14,659 bases of DNA from JACQQW01 sp964520655 (lineage in GTDB: Bacteria > Omnitrophota > Gorgyraeia > Zapsychrales > Fredricksoniimonadaceae). Below the pieces are notes generated by a model that worked only from the letters and a program-made list of their open reading frames with translations, made no database searches and was not told the DNA's origin. Location: NCBI GenBank assembly GCA_964520655.1, contig CAZFNI010000029.1, positions 1 to 14,659 of the forward strand, in the 5' to 3' direction. Numbering within the stretch: position 1 is the first letter of the stretch; every line of letters begins with the position of its first letter. The position numbers and the translations under genes are program-made. Of this stretch, positions 13,822-14,659 are shown in pieces.

Positions 13822-14509
13822 GCAGAACATGAGGATCTTAGTTGTTGATGACGAGAAGACTATCCGCCGTTTTCTTAAAGGAACCTTGTCATCTCATGGG
13901 TACAGTGTTTTCGAGGCGGTTGATGGAGCTGAAGCGCTTAAGTATGCGATCTATTCATACCCAGATGCGATCATTCTGGACTTGGGATTACCGGATATGG
14001 ATGGTGTAAAAGTGGTGCAAAAGGTGAGGGAGCGTTCAAAGATCCCGATCATTGTTATTTCTGTGCGCGATGGCGAATCGGATAAAGTGGCGGCCTTAGA
14101 CGCTGGTGCGGATGATTATTTAACAAAACCATTTAAGGTGGGGGAGCTGCTGGCGAGGGTGCGGGCTGTCATGAGGAGGCTTTTACCGGAAAATAATGAG
14201 GCCATCTTTACGGTTGGGAAACTGTCGATCGATATCGGAAAGCGCATGATCTTGCTTAAAGGCAAGCAGGTGCATTTAACTCCGATCGAATACAATATTT
14301 TAAAGATGCTGGTTCTTAATGCGGGCAAAGTAGTGACCCATAAACAGCTGCTTAAAGAGGTTTGGAATAAAACAGAAGATTTTGAAGGTATAGCCCATCT
14401 GTTGAGGGTCATGATCAGCAATCTGCGCAATAAGATCGAACCCGACCCCAACCGTCCTATCTATATCCTGACTGAACCAAGTGTTGGTTACCGGTTGAGT
14501 ATAGATTAG
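13811..14509 (+). CDS. kdpE: OmpR-family response regulator, KdpE-like
   Basis: 232-residue transcription factor partner of the preceding kinase. The receiver domain (about 7-122) has the acidic pair Asp13/Asp14, phospho-acceptor Asp57 (ILDLGLPDMDG), Ser84 and Lys106. The run ESDKVAALDAGADDYLTKPF (89-108) is very close to KdpE. The C-terminal winged-helix DNA-binding domain (about 133-230) has LTPIEYNILKML, the recognition region around HLLRVMISNLRNKI, and the final VGYRL wing. ATG 13811 is chosen: GAAGGGG (13795-13801) is a well-spaced ribosome binding site. TTG 13787 and ATG 13829 are in-frame alternatives. The 11-base overlap with the kinase gene indicates coupled translation. The downstream direct repeats and the membrane-gene start are plausible targets. 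Confidence 0.9.
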   Translation: MAAEQNMRILVVDDEKTIRRFLKGTLSSHGYSVFEAVDGAEALKYAIYSYPDAIILDLGLPDMDGVKVVQKVRERSKIPIIVISVRDGESDKVAALDAGADDYLTKPFKVGELLARVRAVMRRLLPENNEAIFTVGKLSIDIGKRMILLKGKQVHLTPIEYNILKMLVLNAGKVVTHKQLLKEVWNKTEDFEGIAHLLRVMISNLRNKIEPDPNRPIYILTEPSVGYRLSID

Positions 14510-14530
14510 TCATTGATCCTTGATACAAAA

Positions 14531-14548
14531 TTGACCTTTTCTTGACTT
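14531..14548 (+). repeat. Pho-box-like direct repeat, candidate response-regulator site
   Basis: TTGACCT (14531-14537), four bases TTTC, then TTGACTT (14542-14548). The two 7-mers match at six positions and repeat every 11 bases, the architecture used by OmpR/PhoB-family regulators. It lies directly after the gene for such a regulator and upstream of the next gene. Confidence 0.5.
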
Positions 14549-14573
14549 GTTATTTATATTCTTCCTATATAAT
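14542..14573 (+). promoter_or_regulatory. Probable promoter for the gene starting at 14621
   Basis: A perfect TATAAT is at 14568-14573. TTGACT (14542-14547) lies 20 bases upstream, longer than the ideal 17, so an activator may be needed. An alternative is TTGACC (14531-14536), 17 bases, then TTATAT (14554-14559). Transcription starting near 14580 leaves a leader of about 40 bases. Confidence 0.45.
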
Positions 14574-14581
14574 ATTAACAG

Positions 14582-14605
14582 TCATATTTAACTTGATCAT
14601 ATTTA
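14582..14605 (+). repeat. Direct repeat TCATATTTA in the leader of the last gene
   Basis: Perfect 9-mer TCATATTTA at 14582-14590 and 14597-14605, start-to-start 15 bases. It lies downstream of the predicted transcription start and upstream of ATG 14621. It may be an operator or an RNA element; no function can be assigned. Confidence 0.4.
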
Positions 14606-14620
14606 CAGCAAGGTTTTTCG

Positions 14621-14659
14621 ATGCTTGAATATATTGCAATCATTTTTGCGTTCTTGTTC
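14621..14659 (+). CDS. Start of a membrane protein gene, possibly kdpF/kdpA (3' end outside window)
   Basis: Only 13 codons are visible: MLEYIAIIFAFLF, strongly hydrophobic and open to the window end. A modest ribosome binding site (CAAGG at 14609-14613) lies 7 bases before the ATG. Short KdpF peptides often start in a similar way, and the KdpD/KdpE-like pair immediately upstream makes a potassium-transport operon a reasonable guess. The fragment is too short for assignment. It could equally begin any inner-membrane transporter. Confidence 0.4.
   Translation, partial: MLEYIAIIFAFLF

Noticed and set aside
1..14659. CRISPR arrays, tRNA or rRNA genes, insertion sequences
   Set aside because: No regularly spaced repeats, no cloverleaf with a T-loop consensus, and no transposase or terminal inverted repeats were seen on either strand.

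Overview
The window reads as a chromosomal segment of a Gram-negative-type (two-membrane) bacterium. An outer-membrane TonB-dependent receptor, a TonB/ExbB/ExbD motor, a Tat-dependent Rieske protein and a periplasmic c-type heme all require an outer membrane and a respiring inner membrane. All confidently called genes lie on the + strand with short gaps or ATGA-type overlaps. There are no RNA genes, insertion sequences or CRISPR arrays. The lineage cannot be fixed from the sequence alone. The mix of a b6-type fused cytochrome b, CydA-like membrane proteins and stand-alone transport cassettes suggests an uncultured anaerobic or microaerophilic lineage (Omnitrophota, Nitrospirota or Desulfobacterota type). 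This is a low-confidence inference.

Layout. (1) 1-3605: a metal-uptake operon. It holds the 3' part of a TonB-dependent receptor carrying a CxxxM...HxM pattern like that of the copper receptor OprC, then exbB, exbD and a short tonB, which are the energy supply for that receptor. (2) 3660-5271: an extended -10 promoter, an ATP-grasp ligase of unknown substrate, and a small exported four-cysteine protein. (3) 5351-9364: a four-gene respiratory operon. It encodes a CydA-like polytopic membrane protein, a Tat-exported Rieske Fe-S protein, a full-length cytochrome b with b6f-type heme spacing, and a second CydA-like protein fused to a C-terminal cytochrome c domain. I read this as a quinol-oxidising bc/bd hybrid complex, and it is the most interesting system here. 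(4) 9381-10300: a DUF4349-like membrane protein whose ribosome binding site is buried in a 13-bp stem.

(5) 10327-12523: a promoter and modABC, a molybdate (or tungstate) ABC importer whose ATPase lacks the usual C-terminal molybdate-binding domain. (6) 12531-14509: a two-component pair resembling the catalytic half of KdpD plus KdpE, with a possible leaderless start. (7) 14510-14659: a promoter region with Pho-box-like and other direct repeats, leading into a membrane-protein start that may be kdpF/kdpA.

Taken together, the segment covers metal and ion acquisition (probable copper, molybdate, possibly potassium) around a redox complex that itself needs heme, Fe-S and external electron acceptors. 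Molybdate uptake would fit a molybdoenzyme elsewhere in the genome acting as terminal reductase, but none is visible here. No stretch longer than about 120 bases lacks a gene.
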